The notes: a model not told the origin generated them from the sequence alone. Shown: positions 44,415-55,201, counted from the stretch's first letter. The stretch is DNA of 64,000 nucleotides from Arenibacter sp. F26102 (GCF_023015865.1 NZ_JALKBC010000002.1:124001-188000); one strand, 5' to 3'. Numbers and translations: made by a program.

Positions 44415-45158
44415 TTAAGGGGTTTCCTGCCGTTGCCTTACCGCTTCGTAAAGGAAAACGCCACAGGCTACCGAAACATTTAGCGAACCTATTTCACCCA
44501 GTAGGGGAAGTTTGGCCATATGGTCTGCAGCTTTTAATATGGAAGGGGAGATGCCCACATCCTCAGATCCCATAATAATAGCACAGGGTTCCTTAAAGGA
44601 TACGTCGTAAATAGTGCTGTCTGCTTTTTCGGTTGCTGCAATAACCTTTATTCCAGAGGCCTGTAAATAAAATACGGCATCTTTTATGTGGTCTATCTTG
44701 GCAATGGGCACACGAAATGCGGCACCCGCCGAGGTTTTTATGGTATCTGCTGTAACCGGAGCGGCGCCTTTTTTCTGTATAATGATCCCATCTACCCCAG
44801 TACATTCGGCTGTTCTAATAACTGCGCCAAAGTTGCGTACATCCGATAGTTGATCCAATAATAGGAATAGTGGTGTTTTTTTGGTTTCCAACACTTTTTC
44901 TACCATTTCTTCCATGGTCAGAAAAGTTATGGGAGATATATTGGCAACAACGCCTTGATGATTGTTTTTTGTAAGTCGGTTTAATTTTTCAATGGGTACA
45001 TAGGAAGCGGTAATTCCATTTTTTCGAATTAGGGTTTCCATATCCCTGGACAAATCGCCCTTTAGACCTTTTTGGATGAAAACCTTATCTATGGGTTCGT
45101 TGGATTTTATGGCTTCGATTACGGCTCTAATGCCATAAATTTGTTGGGTATCTTTCAT
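44415..45158 (-). CDS. rlmB: 23S rRNA (guanosine-2'-O) methyltransferase, RlmB type
   Basis: This 247-residue SpoU-type trefoil-knot methyltransferase uses SAM to methylate the ribose of a 23S rRNA guanosine. Motifs are RNFGAVIRTAECTG (1), IIMGSEDVGISP (2) and GSLNVSVACGVFLYEAVRQR (3). The N-terminal L30e-like substrate domain (QIYGIRAVIEAIK) is present. It has its own terminator. Confidence 0.92.
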   Translation of the reverse strand: MKDTQQIYGIRAVIEAIKSNEPIDKVFIQKGLKGDLSRDMETLIRKNGITASYVPIEKLNRLTKNNHQGVVANISPITFLTMEEMVEKVLETKKTPLFLLLDQLSDVRNFGAVIRTAECTGVDGIIIQKKGAAPVTADTIKTSAGAAFRVPIAKIDHIKDAVFYLQASGIKVIAATEKADSTIYDVSFKEPCAIIMGSEDVGISPSILKAADHMAKLPLLGEIGSLNVSVACGVFLYEAVRQRQETP

Positions 45159-45265
45159 GGGAGTAAAGGTAGAAAATAAGTGAGAAATAAATACTACTTA
45201 AAAGTATAAGCCGGTAATAATTAATACTACCCGACCTAAATAGGTTTAAAGTTGGAATTATGGAT

Positions 45266-45304
45266 AAAAAAAGAAACCGCTGAAAAGTAATTTTCAACGG
45301 TTTC
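45266..45304 (-). terminator. Intrinsic terminator of the SusC/SusD operon
   Basis: GAAACCGCTGAAAA (45273-45286) pairs with TTTTCAACGGTTTC (45291-45304), 13 of 14 bp with a GTAA loop. On the minus strand it is followed by seven T (plus-strand A7 at 45266-45272). A second short AACCCG/CGGGTT hairpin lies between it and the last gene. Confidence 0.85.
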
Positions 45305-45347
45305 TGAATTAATTGTAACCCGTTTTTATACCGGGTTTAAGATAGAT

Positions 45348-46238
45348 TTACTGAGGGGTATATACAGCAGTGGCAGAATCACCAAAGCAATTTTCCCATT
45401 GTATAGAAAGAGTTCCATCTGGATTAACAGTACCTGTAAGGTTAATTTCGCAACTAAAGCTTTCTGTCCAAGTTCCCGTAAGGTCACCACAAACGTCGGT
45501 CATAGTACCAGCGGTTTCAAAACAGTAGCCATAAGGTTCACAGTACCAGTCTTGATAAACTCCGGCAACCCCATCGGAAATGGAATAGTTACCTCCGCCG
45601 TTGTCAGTTACAACAACATCATAAGCGAAATCTACCAATGGGTTGTTCACAGGTGCTCCGTCTGTTGATGTTCCACTACTCACAACACTGTAATTTCCTC
45701 CTAAATCCGAAGGACAGGACACTATGTAATCCAAGCTAATTTTAAATTCGGTGATCTGATTAAAATCGGCAGCATAATAATTTGGTTCTGCTTTACTATT
45801 TAATACTTCCAATACTGAACCATCCTTAAATGTATATGACGTATATAATTTAAGCATATCACCCACTTGAATATCATCAGCACTGGTAAGTTCCGAAAAT
45901 GAACCTATAAGTTCAGTGCCAGTTAAGGTATATTCCTTAGGAAATTCAGTTACTCCGCTATCCAACGTTACTGGACCGTATAAATCCCCATCTACCGTAA
46001 GGTAGAAGGCTTTCAAATCGAAAGAGGCTGGTGTTCCAACGCCAACACCTACCGTGAAGTTTAAATTGAGGTCGTTCAGCCCCGTTAGGTCAATAAATGC
46101 AGGACTACCCGCTACTACCGCGAAATCGGGTAGGGCACCATTGGTGGTTGGGATTGCCGAAGTACCTCCATCATCATCGCATGATGTATTTAGCGCAAAT
46201 AGGGCTAAAAAGAGACTTAATATATATGTTTTTTTCAT
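45348..46238 (-). CDS. Hypothetical lipoprotein of the SusC/SusD operon
   Basis: This 296-residue lipoprotein (signal ending NTSC) has an acidic linker DDDGG after the cysteine and beta-rich domains. Its place as the third gene after SusC and SusD homologues suggests a surface substrate-binding role. Seven cysteines in the last 130 residues suggest disulfides. No recognised domain. Confidence 0.75.
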   Translation of the reverse strand: MKKTYILSLFLALFALNTSCDDDGGTSAIPTTNGALPDFAVVAGSPAFIDLTGLNDLNLNFTVGVGVGTPASFDLKAFYLTVDGDLYGPVTLDSGVTEFPKEYTLTGTELIGSFSELTSADDIQVGDMLKLYTSYTFKDGSVLEVLNSKAEPNYYAADFNQITEFKISLDYIVSCPSDLGGNYSVVSSGTSTDGAPVNNPLVDFAYDVVVTDNGGGNYSISDGVAGVYQDWYCEPYGYCFETAGTMTDVCGDLTGTWTESFSCEINLTGTVNPDGTLSIQWENCFGDSATAVYTPQ

Positions 46239-46256
46239 GATATGAATTTTATGATT

Positions 46257-47957
46257 TTAGTTATCCCAAAATATTTTGTAGGTAGTTGCATCTTTCTGGG
46301 CAGGTGCATTTTCATTAACGTTCAATTCGGCTTGTGGCCAGAATAATGAAACCTGGTATGGTCTTGTCAATGTTGTTTCACTGTCAATCAAAGGCCAAGC
46401 ATCGCCATTGTCCAGTTGATATTCTGGAGAAGGTCCATTGGGGTCGGCCAAAATAGGATACCCTGTTCTTCTATAATCATTGTACTGATCAAAAGGATCT
46501 CCAAAGGTGGACACCCATTTTTGGGTCATAATGATCTCCATTTTCTTGGCATCGGAAGCGGCGTCGTATTCAGCCAAAATACCATCGATAAAATCGGTAA
46601 CAGCAGTGGTTCCATCAAGCTTGGGAACAGTTTGTGTAGTTTCGGAATTGGCAACAACATCATCGACTTTTTTGAAAGCTGCTATCATAGCTTCTTCCAA
46701 CATAGCCCTTGCATCACCTGAAATTACGTTGGCTTGAATCATTTCAGCCATTACAAACAACGATTCATGAAAGGTTAACAGCCTATGTGGAGCGGCACCT
46801 GTACCGGCATCAACATCAGCATCGCCCCCTTCACCATCATCATATCTACCTCCGGCAGGATATATTCCAGGATAAGTGGAAGATTCTCTAGAGGCAAAAT
46901 CCCTGTTTGGACCTACACTACCAAATCTAATGGTATGGAATCCTGTATTTCTATCCCAATAATCAGCTTTTGGGTCACCTGTTGTGGGATCACCAACATC
47001 CGGAGGTAATTGCCCAGGCGTTAATTGATTAAAGAAATAATATGGCAATCTAGGGTCTTCCACTCCATTGTGAATGTTGGGATTCCATCCTTTTAGGATT
47101 TCATAGAACCATGGGCTGGCATAGTGGGAGGTTTGTCCTGTTAAATAGCTTGCTCTAAAAAGAGGATTTCTTTCTTCTGCCGGCGATTGGGTGGTAGAAT
47201 AAGGAAATTCAAAATCGTCAGCGCTGCTGCCCATAAAGTTATCGGCAGCTATTAAAGCATTTAATTTACCCGCATTAAACGTGGTGGACAACCTAATCTC
47301 ATTGTACAATTTCAATTTCAGGGTATTTACAAATTTATTCCATTTAGTGATATCACCATCGTAAAATAAATCTTGGGTTCCAGGGTTGGCACCTTGTCCA
47401 CTGTTAATATTGGCTAGACCTTCGTCAATTAATGCCAAGGCATTCTCGTAGATGGCGGTCTGACTGTCAAATACAGGGCTTACCACACCTGTGGCAAGTT
47501 TTGATGCTTCGGAATATGGAGCATCCCCCCAAATGTCGACGATAATGGTAGCGGTATATCCTTTGAGGACCTTGGCCATACCTACAATGATCATCTCTTC
47601 TTCAGCAGTGCCTTGCTCAATAATAATATCAGCTTCGGTTATTACCGAATAGGCAACGTCCCAAGAATTTTGAATATCGGTATTGTCCTGTCTGGTACCG
47701 TACTGATCTTGTTCCTCACGGAAAGTAAATTGGTGAACATAGGCCGAAAGCTCTTCTGCCATATAAACCCTAAATTCCGTGATCAAGTTAAAGTTTCTCT
47801 CAGTGTCCGTCAAAAGTTGGTCTAACGGAGCTACTGTAGGATTGTTTGGGTCCGTGTTGACATCCAAATAGTCACTACAATTGTAGAAAAGTAAAGACAC
47901 CAATGCTACGGCGAACATTGTGCGGCTTTTCAGATTTAATTTAAATATATTTTTCAT
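46257..47957 (-). CDS. SusD/RagB family nutrient-binding lipoprotein
   Basis: This 566-residue lipoprotein has its lipobox at LLFYNCSDYLDVNTDPN (about residue 27), then the helical SusD-like tetratricopeptide fold. The motif around LDVNTDPNNPTVAPLDQLLT points to the SusD-like 2 group. It forms the surface lid of the SusC channel encoded 11 bp upstream. No glycan hydrolase is linked, so the cargo (glycan, peptide or other) is open. Confidence 0.9.
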   Translation of the reverse strand: MKNIFKLNLKSRTMFAVALVSLLFYNCSDYLDVNTDPNNPTVAPLDQLLTDTERNFNLITEFRVYMAEELSAYVHQFTFREEQDQYGTRQDNTDIQNSWDVAYSVITEADIIIEQGTAEEEMIIVGMAKVLKGYTATIIVDIWGDAPYSEASKLATGVVSPVFDSQTAIYENALALIDEGLANINSGQGANPGTQDLFYDGDITKWNKFVNTLKLKLYNEIRLSTTFNAGKLNALIAADNFMGSSADDFEFPYSTTQSPAEERNPLFRASYLTGQTSHYASPWFYEILKGWNPNIHNGVEDPRLPYYFFNQLTPGQLPPDVGDPTTGDPKADYWDRNTGFHTIRFGSVGPNRDFASRESSTYPGIYPAGGRYDDGEGGDADVDAGTGAAPHRLLTFHESLFVMAEMIQANVISGDARAMLEEAMIAAFKKVDDVVANSETTQTVPKLDGTTAVTDFIDGILAEYDAASDAKKMEIIMTQKWVSTFGDPFDQYNDYRRTGYPILADPNGPSPEYQLDNGDAWPLIDSETTLTRPYQVSLFWPQAELNVNENAPAQKDATTYKIFWDN

Positions 47958-47968
47958 AGTTCTTCTTA

Positions 47969-50900
47969 TTAAAATGTTACGTTAAGTTTAAACCCAAACC
48001 TCTTGGAACTAGGGGCAGATTGAGTTTCAATCCCTTGTAGATTACCTGATCCATAAGCAGTAACATCTGGATCAAAATTGGTATACTTAGGAACATTAGG
48101 GGCAAAATACCATAAGTTGTTCCCCACAACTGAGAAGGTCATACCACCAATAAAGGTCTTGTCCAAGAACTTTTTTGGCACTTCGTATGCCAATGCAATT
48201 TCTCTTAACCTAAACACGGTGCCATCGTAAATGGTACCCTCATCTACCGTGTTAATACCAAAAGTATTACTGTTTGTTGTAGGTGAAAAATATAGGTTGT
48301 TCATGGTAATTTGTGTGGTATTCGGTATTTTATTTCCAGAACCATCCAAAATAGCTTCTCCAGTAGTAGGATTACCATAAACACCAGGGATTATAAAAGT
48401 ACGTTCTCGATCTTCAGTGTCCTTGGTTACACCTCTACCTAATAGGCCAGCTATACCTGAAGAAGAAAGGTCTCCACCTTCTTTCCAGTCCAATTGGGCC
48501 TGTAAACTCAATGTCTTATATTTAAAGGTATTGGTGAATCCAATTTTGAAATCTGGGTTGGGGTCACCTATTACTTGGTTGTCCAAAGCTTGTAGGATAC
48601 CTCCGCCACCTTCTTCAATTAAATAATTTCCTTCGTCGTCCCTGGCAAATGCGGTTCCGTAGAACACTCCAAATGGTTCACCTTCGTCTACAAAGGCAAT
48701 TTGGTTCACGTCTATGGGGAATCTGTCAAGACCTTCGATCAATTTGTTTACCACGTTCTTATTTTTGGTAAACGAGGTAAAAGTGGACCACTTAAAGTTC
48801 TCTGTTCTTATTGGAATCAAGGTCAATCCTACCTCGATACCTTTATTTTCCATTTCACCTATATTGGTTAACAAGGAAGTGTAACCAGATGATGTTGGAA
48901 CATTAACTTCAGAAATAAGATCTGTAGTTGTTTTCTGGTACCAGGTAAAGTCAATTAACACTTTCTTGTTAAAGAGTTCCAAATCTATACCCGCTTCAAA
49001 TTCTTCGGTATTCTCCGGACTTAAATTAGGATTACCAAGAGTTGAAGGAACAAATACGGAAGGTTGGCCTGCGTAAACCGTTCCAACACTAAATATTTTA
49101 TTGATCTGGTAGGGGTCTGCATCTCTGCTAACATTTGCCCAACCACCTCTAATCTTACCGTAACTAAGAATATCATTGTTTATTCCTAAAGCCTCTGTAA
49201 ATATAAAAGAGGTAGAAACAGAAGGATATAGAAAACTATTGTCTGTTTGCGGTAGAGTGGAAGACCAATCGTTTCTCGCCGTTGCATTTACAAATAGGTA
49301 GTCTTTATATCCCAATCCCAGGTCTCCAAAAACACCAACTATCCTTTTTCTTGTTGTTTCATCTACGTCTGAAACCACATTGGCCGTATTATTAACGGTA
49401 AAAATATTGTCGGCAATTAAATTGGTACCTGTATATCCAACGCGGTGACTAGAAATTTGGTTTACGTTGTTACCTACCAAAAAATTCATGTTTAAATCCT
49501 CGGTCAAATCGTAATTGAACGTTACCACGAAGGTAGATTCTATTTCTTCGCTATCGTAATCGTCAGATACTACTCTACCTGTACCTGATGCGGCTCTAGA
49601 GCCTTTATCGGTTATCTCTATACGGCCTAAGTCATATTTATTGATACCAAGTTGATATCTAGCATTAATGTGCTCATTAAAATCGTAGGCAAAACTTACG
49701 TTGGCAACAGTCCTATTAACCCCGGTCCTGATTTGATTGTGTTCCCATGACCATAAAGGGTGATCCCAGCCTCCGTTAGGTATTACCGGTGCACCATTGG
49801 CATCTTCGTATGGAAGGCTTAGGTCCCAAGTTCTTCCCAGTACAAGAGTTCTTGCAAAGGAGGAAGCGGATCCAGCAAATTGGTTTTCACCTAGGAAAGG
49901 ACCAACTTGGTAACTGTCTGAATAACTTAGGTTGGCTCCAACTTGTAATCCATTGTCCAATTTAAAATTACCACCTGCAGAAATATTGGTCCTTTTGTAT
50001 GAGTTAAAAGGAATATATCCTTGCTGATCAATATTGGACACGGTAAGGCTAAAATTGGAATTTTCTTTGGCAGAACTAATGTTTATCGAGTTATCGGCAA
50101 CAAATCCTGTTTTAAACAGGTCCTTTACGTTGTTGGGTTGTGCAACATAAGGCACTGTAGGGCCAAATTGATCTGGAAATGCATTAAGCAAGTTTGGCCA
50201 GGTAGGGATGGTTTCGCGAGAATCGAATCTGGCACCCCATGAACCGTTGGCATTGCTGTAGTTGAAATTTGTTCCGTTACCGTAAGTATTCTGGTATTCT
50301 GGAAGGTTGGCAATTTTCTCAAAATATACACCTGTATTAAGTGATACCTCGAATTTTTTATTGGACAATCCACCAGATTTTCCGGACTTGGTAGTAATGA
50401 TGATTACACCGTTTACTGCCCTGGAACCGTATAATGCGGCTGCAACAGCGCCTTTAAGCACTTCAACATTGGCAATATCGTTAGGGTCTAAAGATGAAAT
50501 ACCGGTTTCATAACCACCACCACCTGTAATCTGGCTGGAGGTTTCTACTTCCGTATTACTATATGGTGTACCATCTACAACGAATAAAGGTTGGTTTCCA
50601 CCTTGGAAAGAGGTTGTACCCCTTATGCTTATTTTGTTGGAAGCACCGGCAACGCCCGTTGAGACATTTACGTTTACTCCAGGTACCTTACCGTTTAATG
50701 ATCTAATTAAATCCGGTTCGGAGTTTTCTGTAATGGCTTCGGCCTCAACAGACTTAACAGAATATCCCAAAGATCTTGGATTTCTCTTAATACCTAAGGC
50801 TGTTACTACCACTTCTTCCAGTGCCTGTGCATCTTCCTCCATTTGGACGTTGATGGTGTTACTGGCTCCTACTGTCATTCGAACATTACTTTGACCTATA

Positions 50901-51124
50901 TAGGAGAATACCAAGACTTCCCCAACACTTGCTTCAATGGTGTAAAGTCCATCAAAATCTGATTGGGTACCCGTGGTGGTACCTTCTACAAGGATGTTAA
51001 CTCCAGGGAGCGGTAGACCGTCTTGGTCAGTTACCGTACCTGAAATCGTCTTTTCTTGTGCAAACGATAATTGCACAATCAACGCTAGAAACAGCGTTAG
51101 GATTCCATTTAACTTTGTTTTCAT
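47969..51124 (-). CDS. SusC/RagA family TonB-linked outer-membrane channel
   Basis: This 1051-residue protein has a signal peptide (to SFAQ), an N-terminal carboxypeptidase-like domain (ISGTVTDQDGLPLPGVNILV), a plug with PLFVVDGTPYSN, and a 22-strand barrel ending in an aromatic strand (GFKLNVTF). It imports a substrate captured by the SusD partner with TonB energy. Start ATG 51124 is chosen because it begins a normal signal peptide. An upstream frame start at 51196 adds 24 unlikely residues. Confidence 0.92.
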   Translation of the reverse strand: MKTKLNGILTLFLALIVQLSFAQEKTISGTVTDQDGLPLPGVNILVEGTTTGTQSDFDGLYTIEASVGEVLVFSYIGQSNVRMTVGASNTINVQMEEDAQALEEVVVTALGIKRNPRSLGYSVKSVEAEAITENSEPDLIRSLNGKVPGVNVNVSTGVAGASNKISIRGTTSFQGGNQPLFVVDGTPYSNTEVETSSQITGGGGYETGISSLDPNDIANVEVLKGAVAAALYGSRAVNGVIIITTKSGKSGGLSNKKFEVSLNTGVYFEKIANLPEYQNTYGNGTNFNYSNANGSWGARFDSRETIPTWPNLLNAFPDQFGPTVPYVAQPNNVKDLFKTGFVADNSINISSAKENSNFSLTVSNIDQQGYIPFNSYKRTNISAGGNFKLDNGLQVGANLSYSDSYQVGPFLGENQFAGSASSFARTLVLGRTWDLSLPYEDANGAPVIPNGGWDHPLWSWEHNQIRTGVNRTVANVSFAYDFNEHINARYQLGINKYDLGRIEITDKGSRAASGTGRVVSDDYDSEEIESTFVVTFNYDLTEDLNMNFLVGNNVNQISSHRVGYTGTNLIADNIFTVNNTANVVSDVDETTRKRIVGVFGDLGLGYKDYLFVNATARNDWSSTLPQTDNSFLYPSVSTSFIFTEALGINNDILSYGKIRGGWANVSRDADPYQINKIFSVGTVYAGQPSVFVPSTLGNPNLSPENTEEFEAGIDLELFNKKVLIDFTWYQKTTTDLISEVNVPTSSGYTSLLTNIGEMENKGIEVGLTLIPIRTENFKWSTFTSFTKNKNVVNKLIEGLDRFPIDVNQIAFVDEGEPFGVFYGTAFARDDEGNYLIEEGGGGILQALDNQVIGDPNPDFKIGFTNTFKYKTLSLQAQLDWKEGGDLSSSGIAGLLGRGVTKDTEDRERTFIIPGVYGNPTTGEAILDGSGNKIPNTTQITMNNLYFSPTTNSNTFGINTVDEGTIYDGTVFRLREIALAYEVPKKFLDKTFIGGMTFSVVGNNLWYFAPNVPKYTNFDPDVTAYGSGNLQGIETQSAPSSKRFGFKLNVTF

Positions 51125-51151
51125 TTTTATAATTATTTGAATTAGCAATCG

Positions 51152-51182
51152 CAAAAATCCTAATTTAATGTTAATAAAACAA
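51152..51182 (-). promoter_or_regulatory. SusC operon promoter
   Basis: On the minus strand TTG (51182-51180) and GATTTTTG (51159-51152, 7 of 8 to TAnnTTTG) with a 20-bp spacer, 27 nt before the start codon. Confidence 0.5.
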
Positions 51183-51622
51183 CTTTTTAGGGACATTTCT
51201 TATGCGCGCATAATAAATAATTGTTAAATATGGCCTTATCAGGGGCGATATGTGTTTTTTTATCACAATAGAGCAGGTAGATTTTATATGTATAACAATT
51301 AATTGACTTGATCGTAGGATTTTATTACAGTAAAACAGTTAAAATATTGACAATATCATAATAATCATAAATAATAGAGGTTTTTTAGGGGTGATATTGC
51401 ATTATTTTTAGGGATTAATCGATTAAGCTAATAATTTGATAATAAATAGGCTATTTTTTGATAATTATTCTCTGATCTTTTGTTGGTTTTATTTTTGATT
51501 TCGCAATTGCCATTTATGAAATTTTTGGCGACTGAAGGTTGTTTAACGCAATGTGTTATGATCTAATTACAAGCTGCCGAATCTGTTGAGGATAAAAAAT
51601 ATGAAAAATAAATTCATCAGGG
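51183..51622. other. AT-rich intergenic region between divergent susC and rpsL
   Basis: These 440 bp hold no convincing gene, RNA gene or long repeat. Several A/T runs and TAAT-rich tracts occur, which fits an upstream promoter region for the divergent operons. Confidence 0.5.
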
Positions 51623-51653
51623 TTTGAAATATTGCGAATAATTACTACATTTG
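51623..51653 (+). promoter_or_regulatory. rpsL / ribosomal operon promoter
   Basis: TTTG (51623-51626) and TACATTTG (51646-51653, exact consensus) with a 19-bp spacer, the textbook Bacteroidota arrangement. The leader of about 40 nt starts near CCCTTAAAAGAGGGG, a possible small hairpin. Confidence 0.75.
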
Positions 51654-51698
51654 CCAGCCCTTAAAAGAGGGGTTAAGTTTTTATTATACAAAAATAGT

Positions 51699-52073
51699 AT
51701 GCCAACAATTTCACAATTAGTACGAAAAGGAAGAGTCACGATTACTAAGAAGAGTAAATCGGCTGCTTTGGATTCGTGTCCTCAAAGAAGAGGTGTATGT
51801 ACACGTGTTTATACAACCACTCCTAAGAAACCAAACTCTGCAATGCGTAAAGTTGCAAGGGTTAGGTTGACAAATGGAAAGGAAGTAAACGCATATATAC
51901 CAGGTGAGGGTCACAATTTACAAGAGCACTCGATAGTATTAGTAAGAGGCGGAAGGGTAAAGGATTTGCCAGGAGTTAGGTATCACATCGTTAGAGGTGC
52001 CTTGGATACAGCAGGTGTTGCTGGAAGGACACAACGTAGATCTAAGTACGGAGCAAAACGCCCTAAGAAGTAA
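51699..52073 (+). CDS. rpsL: 30S ribosomal protein S12
   Basis: 124 residues; decoding-centre protein. [17 protein letters not shown] carries the lysine whose changes give streptomycin resistance, and [14 protein letters not shown] is the second conserved loop. ATG 51699 gives the standard [12 protein letters not shown] start. An upstream frame start at 51651 is inside the leader. First gene of the ribosomal block. Confidence 0.97.
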   Translation: MPTISQLVRKGRVTITKKSKSAALDSCPQRRGVCTRVYTTTPKKPNSAMRKVARVRLTNGKEVNAYIPGEGHNLQEHSIVLVRGGRVKDLPGVRYHIVRGALDTAGVAGRTQRRSKYGAKRPKK

Positions 52074-52150
52074 AAATTTGTTAAGAGTTGAGAATTAAGG
52101 GTATTGTACTTTTAATAATTGACTATTGACCATTAACTCAAAAAGAAGAA

Positions 52151-52627
52151 ATGAGAAAAAAGCAGGCAAAAAAGAGACCACTTTTACCCGATCCAAGGTT
52201 TAATGACCAATTGGTGACCCGTTTTGTTAACATGATGATGTGGGATGGTAAGAAGTCGGTTGCCTTTAAAGTGTTTTACGATGCAATTGATATCGTAGAA
52301 GAAAAAAAGACAGACGAGGAAAAAACGGCGTTGGAGCTTTGGAAAGATGCATTGTCCAATGTTATGCCTCATGTTGAGGTAAGAAGTAGAAGAGTAGGTG
52401 GTGCTACTTTTCAGATTCCTATGCAAATTAGACCTGATCGTAAGATATCAACTGCTATGAAATGGCTTATTAGTTATGCTCGTAAGAGAAACGAAAAGGC
52501 AATGTCACAAAAATTGGCAGGAGAAATATTGGCAGCGGCCAAAGAAGAAGGTGCTGCAGTTAAGAAAAGAACAGATACCCATAAAATGGCAGAAGCAAAC
52601 AAAGCATTCTCCCACTTTAGATTTTAA
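52151..52627 (+). CDS. rpsG: 30S ribosomal protein S7
   Basis: 158 residues. It nucleates assembly of the 30S head. [17 protein letters not shown] start and [16 protein letters not shown] are family signatures. It is 77 bp downstream of rpsL; the gap contains direct TTGACTATTGACC-like sequence but no clear terminator. It is 9 bp ahead of fusA. Confidence 0.97.
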   Translation: MRKKQAKKRPLLPDPRFNDQLVTRFVNMMMWDGKKSVAFKVFYDAIDIVEEKKTDEEKTALELWKDALSNVMPHVEVRSRRVGGATFQIPMQIRPDRKISTAMKWLISYARKRNEKAMSQKLAGEILAAAKEEGAAVKKRTDTHKMAEANKAFSHFRF

Positions 52628-52636
52628 TAAGCAGAA

Positions 52637-54769
52637 ATGGCAAGAGATTTAAAATTAACAAGAAATATTGGGATTGCTGCTCATATTGATGCAGGTAAAA
52701 CAACTACGACAGAACGTATATTGTTTTATACTGGTGTGAGTCATAAAATAGGTGAGGTTCATGATGGTGCTGCCACTATGGACTGGATGGAGCAAGAGCA
52801 GGAGCGTGGTATTACAATTACTTCAGCTGCTACAACTTGTGAGTGGATTTTTCCTATGGAGAATGCAGAGCCAACCGCAGATGCACAATCCTACCACTTT
52901 AATGTAATAGATACCCCAGGCCACGTGGATTTTACGGTTGAAGTAAACCGTTCTTTACGTGTATTGGATGGCTTGGTCTTCTTATTTAGTGCAGTTGATG
53001 GTGTTGAGCCACAATCTGAAACTAACTGGAGATTGGCTGATAATTATAAAGTGCCACGTATCGGTTTCGTTAACAAAATGGACCGTCAGGGGGCTGACTT
53101 TTTAATGGTTAACAAGCAGGTTAAGACAATGTTGGGATCCAATGCTGTGCCTATTGTATTGCCGATCGGAGACGAGGCAGACTTTAAGGGTATTGTGGAT
53201 TTGGTGAAAAACAGAGCTATAGTATGGCATGAGGATAATTTCGGAGCAACCTTTGATGTTGTTGCAATTCCGGAAGATATGAAGGAAGAAGTTAGGGCAC
53301 GTAGAGCTGAATTAATAGAAGCTGTTGCGGAATATGACGAAACCTTGATGGAGAAGTTCTTCGAAGATGAAGATTCTATTACAGAGGATGAAGTTCATGC
53401 TGCCTTGAGGGCTGCGGTTATGGATATGAGTATCATACCTATGATCTGTGGTTCGTCATTTAAAAATAAAGGAGTACAGTTTTTGTTGGATGCCGTATGT
53501 CGCTATTTGCCTTCTCCATTGGATAAGGATGCGATTGTAGGTACTAATCCTGATACTGAGAAGCCTGAGGCTAGAAAGCCAAGTGTTAAGGAGCCATTTG
53601 CGGCTTTGGCATTTAAAATTGCCACGGATCCTTTTGTAGGTCGTTTAGCATTTTTTAGAGCATACTCTGGTAGATTGGATGCTGGTTCTTATGTATTGAA
53701 TAATCGTTCCGGGAACAAGGAGCGTATTTCCAGGATTTACCAAATGCACGCCAATAAGCAGAATGCAGTAGATTATATTGAAGCAGGAGATATTGGTGCG
53801 GCAGTAGGGTTTAAGGATATTAAGACAGGGGATACTTTGTCGGATGAAAAACATCCAATAGTATTGGAAAGTATGAATTTCCCTGATCCTGTAATTGGTA
53901 TTGCTGTTGAGCCTAAAACCAAGGTTGATGTTGATAAATTGGGTATGGCTTTGGCTAAATTGGCCGAAGAAGATCCAACTTTCCAGGTAAAAACAGATGA
54001 AGCATCTGGTCAGACTATCATTTCTGGTATGGGTGAGCTTCACTTGGATATTATTGTTGACCGTTTAAGACGTGAGTTTAAGGTTGAAGTAAACCAAGGA
54101 GAGCCACAAGTAGAATACAAAGAGGCGTTGACTAAAACGGCTTCACATAGGGAGGTTTATAAGAAACAATCTGGTGGTCGTGGTAAATTTGGTGATATTG
54201 TCTTTGAAATGGGGCCTGCTGATGACGATTTTGTTGGAACTGGTTTGCAGTTTGTTGATCAAATTAAAGGTGGTCGTATTCCTAAAGAATTTGTAGGTCC
54301 GGTTGAAAAAGGATTTGCTGCCGCTATGAAGAATGGACCATTGGCCGGTTTTGAAATGGATAGAATGAAGGTTGTTCTAAAGGATGGATCTTTCCACCCT
54401 GTGGATTCCGATGCACTATCTTTTGAATTGGCTGCCAAAATGGGTTATAAAGCTGCTGGTAAAGCTGCTGGAGCAATAATTATGGAGCCGATCATGAAAA
54501 TGGAGGTTTTGACTCCTGAAGAAAACATGGGAGATATCGTAGGAGATCTTAACCGTAGAAGGGGAGTTGTTACCAATATGGATGATAGAGCCGGTGCCAA
54601 AGTAATTAAAGGTGAAGTACCTTTGTCCGAAATGTTTGGATATGTTACTTCATTGAGAACTTTGTCTTCAGGTAGAGCAACTTCAACAATGGAATTTTCA
54701 CATTATGCTGAAACTCCTTCCAATATTTCGGAAGCGGTGATTAAGAAAGCAAAAGGATTAACAGCTTAA
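52637..54769 (+). CDS. fusA: Elongation factor G
   Basis: This 710-residue translocase GTPase has G1 [15 protein letters not shown]2 [12 protein letters not shown]3 DTPGHVDF and G4 NKMDRQGAD. Domains II to V are complete through [17 protein letters not shown]. It is in the str-type cluster rpsL-rpsG-fusA. There is no tuf gene between fusA and rpsJ, which follow each other after 12 bp. Confidence 0.98.
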   Translation: MARDLKLTRNIGIAAHIDAGKTTTTERILFYTGVSHKIGEVHDGAATMDWMEQEQERGITITSAATTCEWIFPMENAEPTADAQSYHFNVIDTPGHVDFTVEVNRSLRVLDGLVFLFSAVDGVEPQSETNWRLADNYKVPRIGFVNKMDRQGADFLMVNKQVKTMLGSNAVPIVLPIGDEADFKGIVDLVKNRAIVWHEDNFGATFDVVAIPEDMKEEVRARRAELIEAVAEYDETLMEKFFEDEDSITEDEVHAALRAAVMDMSIIPMICGSSFKNKGVQFLLDAVCRYLPSPLDKDAIVGTNPDTEKPEARKPSVKEPFAALAFKIATDPFVGRLAFFRAYSGRLDAGSYVLNNRSGNKERISRIYQMHANKQNAVDYIEAGDIGAAVGFKDIKTGDTLSDEKHPIVLESMNFPDPVIGIAVEPKTKVDVDKLGMALAKLAEEDPTFQVKTDEASGQTIISGMGELHLDIIVDRLRREFKVEVNQGEPQVEYKEALTKTASHREVYKKQSGGRGKFGDIVFEMGPADDDFVGTGLQFVDQIKGGRIPKEFVGPVEKGFAAAMKNGPLAGFEMDRMKVVLKDGSFHPVDSDALSFELAAKMGYKAAGKAAGAIIMEPIMKMEVLTPEENMGDIVGDLNRRRGVVTNMDDRAGAKVIKGEVPLSEMFGYVTSLRTLSSGRATSTMEFSHYAETPSNISEAVIKKAKGLTA

Positions 54770-54781
54770 AATCGTACTAAG

Positions 54782-55087
54782 ATGAGTCAAAAAATTAGAA
54801 TTAAATTAAAGTCGTACGACCACAACTTGGTAGATAAATCTGCTGAGAAGATCGTAAAAACGGTAAAGACTACGGGTGCGGTTGTAACTGGGCCAATTCC
54901 TTTGCCAACACATAAAAAAATATTTACTGTGTTGCGTTCTCCGCACGTAAATAAAAAAGCAAGGGAGCAGTTCCAATTAAGTTCTTACAAAAGACTATTG
55001 GATATTTATAGCTCTTCATCAAAAACTATCGACGCTCTAATGAAGTTGGAACTTCCTAGTGGTGTTGAGGTTGAGATAAAAGTATAG
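54782..55087 (+). CDS. rpsJ: 30S ribosomal protein S10
   Basis: 101 residues; 30S head protein. [20 protein letters not shown] and [20 protein letters not shown] are diagnostic. It is joined to the str cluster here and separated from rplC by 157 bp that contain hairpins. Confidence 0.97.
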   Translation: MSQKIRIKLKSYDHNLVDKSAEKIVKTVKTTGAVVTGPIPLPTHKKIFTVLRSPHVNKKAREQFQLSSYKRLLDIYSSSSKTIDALMKLELPSGVEVEIKV

Positions 55088-55129
55088 TTCTAATTTCGGA
55101 ATTCATAATTCGAAATTATGAAAGACATG

Positions 55130-55150
55130 TCCTGAGCGTTTCGCGAAGGA
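55130..55150. repeat. CTGAGCG-type palindrome in the rpsJ-rplC spacer
   Basis: TCCTGAGCG, TTT, CGCGAAGGA forms a hairpin with TCCT/AGGA and GCG/CGC stems around a tandem G-A mismatch. It shares CTGAGCG and CGAAG with the 88-bp repeats at 12.2-12.9 kb, so it may be a lone relative. A separate AATTTCG/CGAAATT inverted repeat lies just upstream (55092-55117). Confidence 0.55.
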
Positions 55151-55170
55151 AAGACGGAAAAAAATATATT

Positions 55171-55201
55171 CAGGGTTGAATTGTTTTTTGACCCTGTTTT
55201 T
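55171..55201 (+). terminator. Terminator-like hairpin ahead of rplC
   Basis: CAGGGTT (55171-55177) pairs with GACCCTG (55190-55196), 7 bp with one G-T, followed by five T. It lies inside a continuous ribosomal operon, 43 nt before rplC, so it is a candidate attenuator rather than an end of transcription. Confidence 0.5.
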
